Shown here: positions 1 to 8,341 of the stretch, one piece after another | How positions within the stretch are numbered: position 1 is the first letter of the stretch | Layout: the number at the start of each line of letters is the position of its first letter | NCBI GenBank assembly: GCA_947253885.1 | Contig: CAMYAO010000017.1 | Location: 1 to 45,922 of the forward strand | Origin: an uncultured Clostridium sp. | Lineage (GTDB): Bacteria; Bacillota; Clostridia; Lachnospirales; Lachnospiraceae | Reading direction: 5' to 3' | DNA: 45,922 nucleotides | The notes under the pieces: generated by a model | The model's input: only the letters and a program-made list of their open reading frames with translations | Told to the model about the DNA's origin: nothing | Database searches by the model: none | Position numbers and translations under genes: made by a program

Positions 1-22
1 CTAATCGTCCGAGGGCTTAACC
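1..22 (+). rRNA. 3' end of 23S rRNA (partial)
   Basis: The first 22 bases match the usual 3' terminus of Firmicutes 23S rRNA: CTAAT, a short variable part, CGAGGGCTTAACC. The GCTTAACC end would pair with the GGTTAAGC start of the same molecule. Only the tail lies in the window. No 5S gene follows before the tRNA at 243, which is unusual for the common 16S-23S-5S order. The assignment rests on motif memory alone. Confidence 0.72.
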
Positions 23-25
23 AAT

Positions 26-136
26 GTAATGGTTCGAAGAAGCATTGCTCAGTAAGAGAGCAAAGCGAGCTTACAGAAAAGAGTAAGCCAAAGGCTTACA
101 CGCATTAATATAGGTAATGGTTCGAAGAAGCATTGC
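26..136. repeat. 23-nt direct repeat pair with hairpins in the rRNA spacer
   Basis: An identical 23-nt sequence, starting GTAATGGTTCGAAG and ending AAGCATTGC, occurs at 26-48 and 114-136. Each copy can fold into a 6-bp stem (GTAATG with CATTGC). Between and after the copies are two more short hairpins: GTAAGCC/GGCTTAC at about 83-99 and GTAACCA/TGGTTAC at about 146-161. They may be rRNA processing or transcription-end structures. No function can be assigned. Confidence 0.7.
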
Positions 137-242
137 CAAAAAGTAACCAGATGGTTACATGCAGAAACGGAATGGTTGATCTTGTATGAAGTTTTGAAGG
201 TACTAAAGTTTCCTCACCATAGGTGGGGATACTGTTATATAA

Positions 243-315
243 AGGGGTATAGTTCAGTTGGTAGAACGTTAGTCTCCAAAACTAAATGTCGAGGGTTCAA
301 GTCCTTCTGCCCCTG
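243..315 (+). tRNA. tRNA-Trp (anticodon CCA)
   Basis: A full cloverleaf is visible. The acceptor stem AGGGGTA (243-249) pairs with TGCCCCT (308-314). The D arm is GTTC/GAAC, the anticodon loop CTCCAAA carries CCA for tryptophan, and the T arm is GAGGG-TTCAAGT-CCTTC. The discriminator base is G at 315, as expected for bacterial tRNA-Trp. The 3' CCA is not encoded, so it must be added after transcription. Length is 73 nt. Confidence 0.93.
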
Positions 316-331
316 TTACATTCAATATTCT

Positions 332-368
332 AAAAAGCTTTTAGACCTTGAGGTTTAAAGGCTTTTTT
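332..368 (+). terminator. Rho-independent terminator after tRNA-Trp
   Basis: AAAAGC-TTTTAG-ACCT and AGGT-TTAAA-GGCTTTT form a long, slightly imperfect stem ending in a T run at about 362-368. It directly follows the tRNA. Confidence 0.75.
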
Positions 369-378
369 GCGGTATAAT
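348..378 (+). promoter_or_regulatory. Possible promoter of greA
   Basis: There is a perfect -10 box TATAAT at 373-378. The nearest -35 candidate is TTGAGG at 348-353, with a long 19-bp spacer and lying inside the preceding terminator stem. The -10 box is convincing; the -35 box is not. Confidence 0.45.
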
Positions 379-407
379 ATGATTTATATTAAGATGAAAT
401 ACCGGAA

Positions 408-488
408 GTATCACTCAGGAATATGGTATATTTCCTGAAGGGAAATGTATCACTCTGTATATGGTATTTTTTTAAAGAAAAACATATC
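408..488 (+). promoter_or_regulatory. Repeated-hairpin leader of greA
   Basis: The 5' leader of greA holds a direct repeat of the form GTATCACTC, a few bases, ATATGGTAT, at 408-429 and 447-467. Between and after the repeats are two similar hairpins: GGTATATTTCC/GGAAATGTATC (425-451) and GGTATTTTTTT/AAAAACATATC (463-488). The second stem ends shortly before the greA ribosome binding site (GGAGG at about 501-505). Bacterial greA genes can be controlled in their leaders, but I do not recognise this structure. Confidence 0.5.
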
Positions 489-514
489 ACATTAGTTTAG
501 GGAGGAAATTTTCA

Positions 515-1018
515 ATGTACGATAAATTAACAAAAGATGATATCAAAAAAATGGAAGAAGAGATTGAGTATCGAAAATTGGTAATACGAAAGAAGGTTTT
601 GGAAGAGGTAAAGGAGACAAGAGCACAGGGAGATTTGAGTGAGAACTTCGAGTATCATGCGGCGAAAAAGGCAAAAAACCAAAATGATAGCCGTATTCGA
701 TATTTGGAGAGAATGATAAAAACTGCTATAATAATAGAAGATGATACGGAAGATAATCAGGCAGGAGTCAATAAAAAGATAACCGTTCATTTTTTAGATG
801 ATGATTCCGTAGAAAGCTATATTATAGTTACTTCTGTGAGAGGAAATTCACTGGAGGGATATATCTGTCTGGATTCACCTATTGCCAAGGCTTTGCAGGG
901 GCATAAAGAGGGAGACGTAGTCACTGTACAGTTAGAGAACGGGGCTGGATATGATCTTGAGATTCTCAAGGTGGAGCCGATAGATAAGGATTTGGAAATT
1001 GAACTTCGATCATTTTAA
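515..1018 (+). CDS. greA: Transcript cleavage factor GreA/GreB family
   Basis: GreA enters the secondary channel of RNA polymerase and stimulates cleavage of backtracked RNA, releasing stalled complexes. The 167-residue product has the usual family length. Residues 1-75 form the N-terminal coiled coil, including the conserved stretch ARAQGDLSEN-like TRAQGDLSENFEYHAAK (about 36-52), which holds the acidic tip. The C-terminal half (about 85-165) is the FKBP-like domain with GxSLEGYICLDSPIAKAL and GHKEGDVV. A GGAGG site lies 8 bases before the ATG. The C-terminal half diverges from classical GreA, so a GreA-family paralogue remains possible. A small membrane gene follows 12 bases downstream. Confidence 0.88.
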   Translation: MYDKLTKDDIKKMEEEIEYRKLVIRKKVLEEVKETRAQGDLSENFEYHAAKKAKNQNDSRIRYLERMIKTAIIIEDDTEDNQAGVNKKITVHFLDDDSVESYIIVTSVRGNSLEGYICLDSPIAKALQGHKEGDVVTVQLENGAGYDLEILKVEPIDKDLEIELRSF

Positions 1019-1030
1019 AAAGGAGGTAGT

Positions 1031-1210
1031 ATGAATCCAAAATTGTATGGGATTATAATGGGATTATTGATCATTGTAATTGCATTTTTTACAGGAATTT
1101 TCGGAGCTCTGTTTTTACCGTCTTATAAAGTAATACCGATTTTATCGGTTATTATTGGAATAGTAGGAGCAGGTTATCTGATTTTTACCATAAAACAAGG
1201 AAGAAAATAG
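1031..1210 (+). CDS. Small two-helix membrane protein, 59 residues
   Basis: An open frame begins with ATG at 1031 behind a perfect AGGAGG (1021-1026) and ends with TAG at 1210. The product is MNPKLYG followed by two hydrophobic stretches (about residues 7-27 and 33-52) and a basic tail KQGRK. It sits between greA and the PspC-like gene with gaps of 12 and 13 bases, so all three are probably one transcript. I do not recognise the family. The spacing, ribosome binding site and membrane pattern support a real gene. Confidence 0.7.
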   Translation: MNPKLYGIIMGLLIIVIAFFTGIFGALFLPSYKVIPILSVIIGIVGAGYLIFTIKQGRK

Positions 1211-1223
1211 AAGGAGTGGATAA

Positions 1224-1409
1224 ATGAAAAAATTATATCGTTCAAGAGCGGATCATATGATATCCGGAGTGTGTGGCGGAATAGCGGAGTTTTTCGGTTT
1301 AGATACAACTTTAGTTCGCTTGGGATTTGCTTTTTTTGCATGTTTTGCGGGGAGCGGTTTGCTATTTTATATTATTGCGGCTATTGTAATTCCAAAAGAA
1401 CCGATCTGA
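1224..1409 (+). CDS. PspC-domain membrane protein
   Basis: This 61-residue protein is a minimal PspC domain. It has the basic start KKLYRSRADHMISGVCGGIAEFFGLD (residues 2-27), then TTLVRLGFAFF and one transmembrane helix (about 34-57) ending in VIPKEP. Both the GVCGGIAE and IPKEP signatures are typical of stand-alone PspC proteins in Firmicutes, which sit in the membrane and are linked to envelope stress. The partner proteins of the Psp response are not nearby. GGAG precedes the start. No clear terminator follows; 1410-1678 holds only A+T-rich DNA. Confidence 0.85.
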   Translation: MKKLYRSRADHMISGVCGGIAEFFGLDTTLVRLGFAFFACFAGSGLLFYIIAAIVIPKEPI

Positions 1410-1678
1410 AGCCTTATTGTACATAAAAAAACAACAAAAATCATGGATAAAACATCATATATATTTGTATAATAAATAATTGAAAAAATATATCTTCAGA
1501 GTTTTTAGCTTTATAATATAAAGATATTGGTTGTTTTAACATGATAATCACTAAAATGTAAGTCATTTTTCCTCTTCAGTTAATGCGATTTGCATATTGG
1601 ACTTTTTATTTTGTTAAATTTATACTTATTTCATAGAACACATATTTGTGTAAATTGACTTATTAATAGGAGGAAGCT

Positions 1679-2612
1679 ATGAACATATTGGTATTTCATT
1701 TGGTAAAAAAACGGTAACAATGATGCAATGTGTAAAGAAGCTTTAATGGGAGCAAAAGATCAGGGAGCAGAAATTGAATTTATCAATATGCAGCATTTAC
1801 ATATTGAACATTGTACCGGTTGTATTGCCTGTGTAAAAGCATTATTCAGCGGAAGAGGCAATCTTTGTGTATTAAAGGATGATTTCAATTGATTGTTAGA
1901 TAAGATGTACGATGCTGACGGTATTGTTTTTTCTGTTCCTATTTTTGCAAAGGGAGCAACCGGTCTGTTCCATACTATTATGGATCGTTTCGGACCTCGT
2001 ATGGATCGCGGTAATAACTTTGCTGCAGCTATGATTTCAAAAGAAATGGGAGAAAAAGAAATCGATCCTCGTTTCTATACCAAGAATACGGTTGTATCTT
2101 ATATCGGAGTCGGTGGTTCCGATTGGGCTACCAGAATCGAATGTGATTTCGGAATTCAGGCGCTTACACCAATGTGGAAAGTGATTGACAATGTGAATTT
2201 CCAGTGGTCAAAATCTATTGTAATGGAAGATGAGAAGGTGGCAGTTGCGCATAAGGTAGGAGAGAACCTTGCGAATGCCGCAAAAGACTTTGATCAGGCT
2301 CAGTTCCAGAGTGAAGAAGGAGTCTGGCCGCACTGTCACAGTAAAGAGTTTTATTTAACTCCTGGAAGTGGCAAAGATACCTGCTGCTTATGCGGTATTG
2401 AAGGTAAATTGGAATTAGCAGACGGAGTGACCAAGTTTGTATTTCCGGAAGAGCAGTTGGCACACGCACATGACACAATGTCCGGGAAAAAGATTCATGC
2501 AGATGATATCCAGAGAAACGAAGGAAGACTTGCCGAATTACAGAAGACAGACGAGTTTAAAAGAAGAAAACAGGCGTATATTGATTTTATTGCTCCTGTT
2601 TACTCGGAATAA
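1679..2612 (+). pseudogene. Broken NADPH-dependent FMN reductase (flavodoxin-fold) gene
   Basis: A start with AGGAGG (1668-1673) begins MNILVFH, then the frame is lost near 1700-1712: TAA follows the run of seven A. Another frame continues with KNGNNDAMCKEALMGAK, a (K)NGN flavin-binding loop, and HCTGCIACVKA, typical of this family. It is cut by TGA at 1890-1892 after DDFN and then stays open (LLDKMYDADGIVFSVPIFAKG) to 2612. The last third adds a Cys-rich tail (CCLCG). At least two lesions make this a pseudogene unless the assembly is wrong. An intact gene would encode about 310 residues. It lies just upstream of fprA, and both concern flavin electron transfer. Confidence 0.8.
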
Positions 2613-2805
2613 ATTTTGTGGAATATATTCCGTTTAGAAAATGATCTACTTTGATTTGTAGAATTATATTACAACAGATAGGAATCTCTCAAGTGCTTTT
2701 TTCTTTGTACATGCTAACGAATGTTTGGATATGGTTGTTTCTGTTTTTTTACTATGATACTATTGAAACAAATAAGTACAGTAATAGAAATTATGGAGGA
2801 ATGAT

Positions 2806-4014
2806 ATGTATAGTTTTCAATCGGTTACAGAAGATTTGTACTATGTAGGTGTAGATGATCATCGTTTAAATCTGTTTGAGAATATTCACCCGTTGCCATA
2901 TGGCGTTTCCTATAATTCCTATATATTGATGGATGAAAAGACAGTAATGTTTGATTGTGTAGACTATTCTATGGGACATCAGTTTATAGAAAATGTAAAG
3001 GGAGTGCTGGGTGATCGCAAATTAGATTATTTGATCATGAATCATTTAGAGCCGGATCATGCTTCAACTCTGGCGGAAATTTTATTGATCTATCCGGAGG
3101 TTACCGTTGTTAGTAATGAGAAAGCATTACTGTTTATGGGACAGTTCGGGTATCATGCAGATCATACGTTGGTAGTAAAAGAAGGGGATGAACTATGTGT
3201 CGGAAAGCATGTTTTAACTTTTGCATTTGCGCCTATGGTACATTGGCCGGAAGTAATGATTACCTACGATAAAACAGACAAGGTTGCATTTACAGCTGAT
3301 GCATTCGGAACTTTCGGTTCCTTAAGCGGGAGACTGTTTGCAGATGAACTTCCGTTTGATCGTCCGTGGATTGATGAAGCAAGACGCTATTATACAAATA
3401 TTGTCGGGAAATTCGGAGCAAATGTACAGCGTGCATTAAAGAAACTCTCTTCTTTTGATATTCAGTATATTTGTCCGCTTCACGGACCTGTCTGGAGAGA
3501 AAATACAGAGTTTTTTATTGATTTGCACAATCATTGGAGTACCTATACACCGGAAGAAGAGGGAGTACTGATTATTTATGCGTCCATGTACGGGAACACT
3601 GCTTCCGTATGTAGAAAATTGGCAGACGATCTGTCGGAAGCCGGTATGAAAAATATAAAAATGATGGACGTTTCTTTGAGCAATACCTCTTATATTATTG
3701 CAGAAATTTTCCGTTACAGTCATCTGGTTTTTGCGTCTCCGACTTATAATTTGGGTTGTTTCCCACTTATGGACAATCTGCTTACGGATATGGCGGCATT
3801 GAATGTTCAAAATCGTACAGTTGCTTTGATTGAAAACGGTACATGGGCAATCAAGGCAGGAGCAATAATGAAAGAAAAAATCTTATCTATGAAGAATATG
3901 AATCTTTTGGAGAATCTTTTGACAATTAAATCTTCTTTGCCAGATGAAGAATATTATAAAATTACAGAGTTTAAAGATCAGTTGATCGCATCTATGCCGT
4001 GGATGCAATCATAA
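2806..4014 (+). CDS. Flavodiiron protein (FprA-type oxygen/NO reductase)
   Basis: Flavodiiron proteins reduce oxygen or nitric oxide in the cytoplasm of anaerobes, protecting them from air. Residues 1-250 are a metallo-beta-lactamase-like domain with all diiron ligands visible: H80, E82, D84 (with H85), H146, D165 and H226. Residues 253-400 are a flavodoxin domain with the FMN phosphate loop SMYGNTAS at 260-267. Length (402) is that of the class without a C-terminal rubredoxin, so electrons must come from a separate rubredoxin or similar carrier. GGAGG lies 7 bases before the ATG. No gene is evident between 2613 and 2805. Confidence 0.94.
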   Translation: MYSFQSVTEDLYYVGVDDHRLNLFENIHPLPYGVSYNSYILMDEKTVMFDCVDYSMGHQFIENVKGVLGDRKLDYLIMNHLEPDHASTLAEILLIYPEVTVVSNEKALLFMGQFGYHADHTLVVKEGDELCVGKHVLTFAFAPMVHWPEVMITYDKTDKVAFTADAFGTFGSLSGRLFADELPFDRPWIDEARRYYTNIVGKFGANVQRALKKLSSFDIQYICPLHGPVWRENTEFFIDLHNHWSTYTPEEEGVLIIYASMYGNTASVCRKLADDLSEAGMKNIKMMDVSLSNTSYIIAEIFRYSHLVFASPTYNLGCFPLMDNLLTDMAALNVQNRTVALIENGTWAIKAGAIMKEKILSMKNMNLLENLLTIKSSLPDEEYYKITEFKDQLIASMPWMQS

Positions 4015-4032
4015 AAAACAGTGAAGAATAAC

Positions 4033-4071
4033 TGCCCCCTAAAGTTAAAATAAATCTAATTTCAGGGGGCA
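4033..4071. terminator. Hairpin between convergent fprA and pyrI
   Basis: TGCCCCCTAAAGTT and AATTTCAGGGGGCA form a 14-bp stem with two mismatches. It lies between the 3' ends of fprA (+) and pyrI (-), where a bidirectional terminator is expected. T-rich DNA follows on the plus side but no pure T run. Confidence 0.55.
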
Positions 4072-4103
4072 TGTCAATTTTCTGTTTTTTAAAGTTTTAA
4101 AAA

Positions 4104-4529
4104 TTACTTTTGTGCTTTTTCTTCGCAGTATTTACATCGATAGATTTCATTTTCTTCATCTGTCAGGTAGAAAATATGATCGAGTCCCTGTTCAATACTG
4201 GTAATACAACGAGGATTTTTACATTTGATAACATTGGTGATTTTTTTGGGAAGACGCAGCTTTTTTTTCTCTACGACTTTTTCATTCTGAATTACATTTA
4301 CGGTAATATTATGATCGATGTATCCGAGCACATCCAGATCAATCTTATTGATCGGGCATTCTACCTTTAAGATATCTTTTCTTCCCATTGCATTACTTTT
4401 TGCATTTTTGATAATTGCAACACTGCAGTCCAGTCGATCAAGCTGCAGTAGATGATAAATTTCAAAACTCATACCGGCCTGAATGTGGTCTAATACAAAT
4501 CCCTCTTTAATTGCACCTACATTTAACAT
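4104..4529 (-). CDS. pyrI: Aspartate carbamoyltransferase regulatory chain
   Basis: PyrI binds nucleotide effectors and holds catalytic PyrB trimers together in aspartate carbamoyltransferase, which starts pyrimidine synthesis from carbamoyl phosphate and aspartate. The 141-residue product has an N-terminal effector domain (MLNVGAIKEGFVLDHI, then GRKDILKVE) and a C-terminal zinc domain with C103, C108, C132 and C135 in the expected CxxxxC...CxxC spacing. It starts 1 base after the pyrB stop, with GGAGGAAG inside the pyrB end, so translation is probably coupled. Confidence 0.95.
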   Translation of the reverse strand: MLNVGAIKEGFVLDHIQAGMSFEIYHLLQLDRLDCSVAIIKNAKSNAMGRKDILKVECPINKIDLDVLGYIDHNITVNVIQNEKVVEKKKLRLPKKITNVIKCKNPRCITSIEQGLDHIFYLTDEENEIYRCKYCEEKAQK

Positions 4530-4530
4530 A

Positions 4531-5451
4531 TCAGACTTCCTCCAATCCTAATAATGTGAGAATCAACGCCATTCGAACATATACTCCGTATTGAGCCTGT
4601 TCAAAGTATTTGGCTCTCGGATCATCGTCCACTTCTACTGAAATCTCATTTACTCTTGGAAGCGGATGCAGGATAATCATATCTTTCTTGGCAGGTGTCA
4701 TTTTCTTTTTGGTCAAAATATAGAAGTCTTTCATTCGGATATAGTCTTCCTCATTAAAGAAACGTTCTTTCTGCACACGAGTCATATATAAAATATCCAG
4801 ATCAGGGATAGCCTCTTCCAGTTTTTCCAACTCCAAACATTCCAGATTGTCTGCGGACAATATTTCTGCTCGAATATAACTTGGAAGTCGTAACTCGGGA
4901 GGAGAAATCAAAATGAATTTAATATTGGAATAGCGAGATAGAGCACGAATAAGAGAGTGAACCGTTCGTCCGAATTTCAGATCACCGCATAAACCGATGG
5001 TCAAGTTGTCCAGACGACCTTTCAGACTGCGGATAGTTAATAGATCTGTCAATGTTTGAGTAGGATGCTGATGACCGCCGTCACCCGCATTAATAACAGG
5101 AATACCGGATTTTTGAGATGCAACCAAGGGTGCTCCCTCTTTCGGATGTCTCATGGCACAGATATCTGCGTAGCAGGAAATGATACGCATAGTATCGGAA
5201 ACACTTTCTCCCTTTGCGGCAGAGGAGCTGTCAGCACTGGAAAATCCAAGTACTTTACCACCCAAATTCAGCATTGCAGCTTCAAAGCTGAGGCGTGTAC
5301 GTGTACTCGGTTCATAAAAACAGGTTGCTAATTTTTTTCCCTCACAGGCGTGAGCATATTTATCAGGATGTGCTTCGATATCATTTGCAAGGGTAAGTAA
5401 ATGATCGAGCTCAGTCACTGATAAATCCAGAGGACTCATAAGATGACGCAT
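4531..5451 (-). CDS. pyrB: Aspartate carbamoyltransferase catalytic chain
   Basis: PyrB joins carbamoyl phosphate and L-aspartate to N-carbamoyl-aspartate. The 306-residue product carries the carbamoyl phosphate loop STRTR (49-53), the SAAKGES loop with K80, the HPTQ motif (129-132) and HPLPR (262-266), all intact. It heads a two-gene reverse-strand operon with pyrI. It has its own promoter in the 154-base space shared with divergent priA. I see no PyrR-type attenuator in the short leader. Confidence 0.97.
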   Translation of the reverse strand: MRHLMSPLDLSVTELDHLLTLANDIEAHPDKYAHACEGKKLATCFYEPSTRTRLSFEAAMLNLGGKVLGFSSADSSSAAKGESVSDTMRIISCYADICAMRHPKEGAPLVASQKSGIPVINAGDGGHQHPTQTLTDLLTIRSLKGRLDNLTIGLCGDLKFGRTVHSLIRALSRYSNIKFILISPPELRLPSYIRAEILSADNLECLELEKLEEAIPDLDILYMTRVQKERFFNEEDYIRMKDFYILTKKKMTPAKKDMIILHPLPRVNEISVEVDDDPRAKYFEQAQYGVYVRMALILTLLGLEEV

Positions 5452-5493
5452 TTTACACTCCTTTAAAAAGCTAGGTTGATTTTACTGCTCTTT

Positions 5494-5522
5494 ATCATAT
5501 AATAGTCAATTTGAAAATTCAA
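5494..5522 (-). promoter_or_regulatory. Promoter of pyrBI
   Basis: On the minus strand, TTGAAT (5522-5517) and TATGAT (5499-5494) are 17 bases apart. They lie about 45 bases upstream of the pyrB start and point away from priA. Confidence 0.65.
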
Positions 5523-5539
5523 TAGAGGTGGTTGTATTT

Positions 5540-5569
5540 TTGACATCAGGCTACCCTATAGCATATAAT
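5540..5569 (+). promoter_or_regulatory. Promoter of the priA operon
   Basis: A perfect -35 TTGACA (5540-5545) and a perfect -10 TATAAT (5564-5569) are separated by 18 bases. They lie just upstream of priA, and no other strong promoter is evident before thiN ends at 17334. Confidence 0.85.
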
Positions 5570-5605
5570 AGCGATAGATTTTTGTAGAAGAAAAGAGGTG
5601 ACAAG

Positions 5606-7837
5606 ATGGCGAAAATTGCCGGTATTATTATAGATATTTCTCATGAAAAAGTAGATCGGCAGTTTGATTATCGAGTACCAGAACGGCTACAAAATATGAT
5701 AAAGATCGGAAAAAGTGTATGGGTTCCGTTCGGAGCGGGAAACACCTTGAGAAAAGGCTATGTAATTGCGTTAAAAGAGGAATCCGACTATCCGGATGAA
5801 AAATTAAAAGAGATTATTCGAACAGATGAACAGACAACGGATGTGATGTCAGATCTGGTGGAACTGGCTTATGATATTAAGACAAATTATGGTGGAACGA
5901 TGGCGGCTGCCTTGAAAACGGTTTTACCGGTCAAAACAAAAGTATCTTCCAAAACGAACCGTATTCTATTTTTAAAATTGTCTAAGGAAGAAGCAAGGGT
6001 ACAACTTTTAGAATGTGCCCGTCTTCATCAGACTGCAAGAGTACGATTATTGGAAGCATTATTGGAACAGGACGGGCGCTCCTTTGAGGCAATTACAAAG
6101 AAACTTCGGATTTCTTTAGCAGTAATAAGAAAAATGGAAGAGCTTGGTTGGATTCGTATTGTTACATCTTCGAATTATCGTATTCCTCAGATAAGCTTAG
6201 AAAAAGAACAGGAATCATATTCCTTAAATAAAGACCAGATCAGAACTGCGGACAATATATGGGAATCCTATCTGAACGGAGACAGAAGACCCTGCCTGAT
6301 TCATGGTGTTACAGGATCCGGCAAGACAGAGGTTTATATGGAAATCATTGCCAGATTTATAAAAGAACACAAATCGGCAATAGTTTTAATACCGGAGATT
6401 TCATTAACATTTCAAACGCTCAGAAGGTTTTATCGGAGATTTCGGGACAGAGTATCGGTATTGCATTCCAAACTTTCATCCGGGGAACGATTCGATCAAT
6501 TGGAGCGTGCGAAAAAAGGTGAAATTGATGTTATGATCGGTCCTCGTTCCGCATTGTTTACTCCTTTTTCCAATTTAGGGTGTATTATTATAGATGAGGA
6601 ACAGGAGATTTCTTATAAAAGTGAGACTATGCCACGGTATCATGCACGGGAGGTTGCTAAAATGAGAGCAGATCGGTCCGGCGCGATGTTGATACTCGGT
6701 TCAGCGACACCATCTATAGAAAGCTATTATCTGGCAAAAAAAGAGAGATATCAATTGCTGGAAATGGAACGCCGTGTACAGGATCGGACAATGCCAAATG
6801 TACATATAGTAGATCTGAGAGAAGAAATGAAAGCCGGAAATCGGACTGTATTCAGTAGAAAACTTTATACATTGATACAGGAAAAACTTCAAAAAAAAGA
6901 ACAGATTATGTTGTTCATTAACAGAAGAGGAATGGCCGGATTTGTTTCTTGCAGAAGCTGCGGATATGTGGGAAAGTGCCCTCATTGTGACGTATCGCTG
7001 ACACTTCATGGAAAAGACAAACTTTTATGTCATTATTGTGGATATGAAGCTGAATTACCGAAGCAGTGTCCGGAATGCGGATCTCCATATCTATTGCCTT
7101 TTAAAGCAGGGACACAAAAGATCGAACAGTTGTTGAGAAAAGAATTTCCGACTGCCGAAATCCTGCGTATGGATTCCGATACGATGACAAAAAAGAACAG
7201 TTATCATCAAGCAGTGACATCTTTTGCACGTGGAGAAGCGGATATTTTGCTAGGAACACAGATGATTGTCAAAGGACATGATTTTCCGAATGTAACCTTG
7301 GTGGGAATCTTAGCAGCAGATGCTTCTCTTCATATATCAGATTACCGGGCTGCAGAGCGAACGTTTCAATTATTAACGCAGGCTGCAGGAAGAGCCGGAA
7401 GAGGGAATAAGCCGGGTGAAGTTGTTATACAGACATATCAGCCGGATCATTACAGTATCAGATTGGCGGCGGAGCAGAATTACAAGGAGTTTTATCAGCA
7501 GGAACTTTTGTATCGAAATTTGATGAACTACCCTCCGATGTGGAATTTGTTGGTAATTCATATCATGGCAAAAGAGGAATCCTTTGCAGATAAGGTGGCG
7601 TATTATCTGATTAAAGCAGCCAAACGATTTTTGCGGGAGAAAGGTCAAATTATAGGACCTGCAGATGCACCAATTGCAAAGATCAGTGAAGTGTATCGAA
7701 AACGGTTTTATATAAAACAGAAAGAATATGATTCATTGATTGCGGTAAAAGATTATATTGAGAGAATAATAGTAAAGACAGATGCATTAAAAGATGCATC
7801 GATTCAATTTGATTTCAATCCGATCAGCGGATTTTAA
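5606..7837 (+). CDS. priA: Primosomal replication restart helicase PriA
   Basis: PriA recognises stalled forks and reloads the replicative helicase. The 743-residue product has the N-terminal 3'-DNA-binding domain (1-105), a helicase core with Walker A GVTGSGKT (234-241) and DEEQ (330-333), and SATPSIES (366-373). The zinc region has eight cysteines at 449, 452, 458, 461, 475, 478, 488 and 491, binding two zinc ions. The later helicase motif QMIVKGHDFPNV is present. It is the first gene of the long operon; AGAGGTG precedes the ATG. Confidence 0.97.
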   Translation: MAKIAGIIIDISHEKVDRQFDYRVPERLQNMIKIGKSVWVPFGAGNTLRKGYVIALKEESDYPDEKLKEIIRTDEQTTDVMSDLVELAYDIKTNYGGTMAAALKTVLPVKTKVSSKTNRILFLKLSKEEARVQLLECARLHQTARVRLLEALLEQDGRSFEAITKKLRISLAVIRKMEELGWIRIVTSSNYRIPQISLEKEQESYSLNKDQIRTADNIWESYLNGDRRPCLIHGVTGSGKTEVYMEIIARFIKEHKSAIVLIPEISLTFQTLRRFYRRFRDRVSVLHSKLSSGERFDQLERAKKGEIDVMIGPRSALFTPFSNLGCIIIDEEQEISYKSETMPRYHAREVAKMRADRSGAMLILGSATPSIESYYLAKKERYQLLEMERRVQDRTMPNVHIVDLREEMKAGNRTVFSRKLYTLIQEKLQKKEQIMLFINRRGMAGFVSCRSCGYVGKCPHCDVSLTLHGKDKLLCHYCGYEAELPKQCPECGSPYLLPFKAGTQKIEQLLRKEFPTAEILRMDSDTMTKKNSYHQAVTSFARGEADILLGTQMIVKGHDFPNVTLVGILAADASLHISDYRAAERTFQLLTQAAGRAGRGNKPGEVVIQTYQPDHYSIRLAAEQNYKEFYQQELLYRNLMNYPPMWNLLVIHIMAKEESFADKVAYYLIKAAKRFLREKGQIIGPADAPIAKISEVYRKRFYIKQKEYDSLIAVKDYIERIIVKTDALKDASIQFDFNPISGF

Positions 7838-7848
7838 AGGAGAGATAA

Positions 7849-8334
7849 ATGGCAGTAAGACAGATCAGAACAATGGGTGATGATATTTTAAAGAAGAAAT
7901 GTCGCGATGTAAAAGAGATGACACCGCGATTAAAAGAACTGGTAGAGGATATGATCGATACCATGTATGAGGCAAACGGAGTCGGATTGGCGGCTCCGCA
8001 GGTCGGAGTACTCAGACGTATCGTTGTAATTGATATTGGAGACGGTCCAATCATTATGGTGAATCCGGAGATATTGGAAACAGCGGGAACTCAGACCGGA
8101 GAAGAAGGCTGTCTTTCTCTTCCGGGGAAGTCCGGAATCGTGACAAGACCGAACTATGTAAAGGCACGGGCTTTCAATGAAAATATGGAAGAGTATATTG
8201 TTGAAGGAGAGGAATTGCTGGCACGTGCCATTATGCATGAAACCGATCATTTAGAAGGTCATATGTATGTAGAGAAGGTCGAGGGAGAGGTGCATGATGT
8301 CACCTACGAATCCATAGAAGAGGCGGAGGATTAG
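7849..8334 (+). CDS. def: Peptide deformylase
   Basis: Deformylase removes the N-formyl group from nascent proteins. The 161-residue product has the three family motifs: GVGLAAPQ (44-51), EGCLS (86-90) with metal ligand C88, and HETDH (130-134) with metal ligands H130 and H134 and catalytic E131. It is the short type 1 form. It lies 11 bases after priA and 7 bases before fmt, the enzyme that adds the formyl group, so opposing steps are co-transcribed. Confidence 0.97.
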   Translation: MAVRQIRTMGDDILKKKCRDVKEMTPRLKELVEDMIDTMYEANGVGLAAPQVGVLRRIVVIDIGDGPIIMVNPEILETAGTQTGEEGCLSLPGKSGIVTRPNYVKARAFNENMEEYIVEGEELLARAIMHETDHLEGHMYVEKVEGEVHDVTYESIEEAED

Positions 8335-8341
8335 ACGGAAG

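Noticed and set aside
26..136. The two 23-nt repeats as tRNA fragments, because they contain GGTTCGAA.
   Set aside because: No acceptor or anticodon arm can be built around them.
176..358. 60-codon frame across the tRNA-Trp gene.
   Set aside because: It reads through the tRNA and terminator and has no ribosome binding site.
1890..1892. In-frame TGA in the flavin reductase gene as selenocysteine or recoded tryptophan.
   Set aside because: The same gene is also frameshifted near 1700, no SECIS-like element is evident and other genes use TGA as a normal stop (for example pyrB).
3436..3810. 124-codon minus-strand frame inside fprA.
   Set aside because: It is a shadow of a well-supported gene, without motifs or ribosome binding site.
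4033..4071. Hairpin after fprA as an insertion-element end.
   Set aside because: Only a single stem, no target duplication or transposase remnant; its place between convergent genes suits a terminator.
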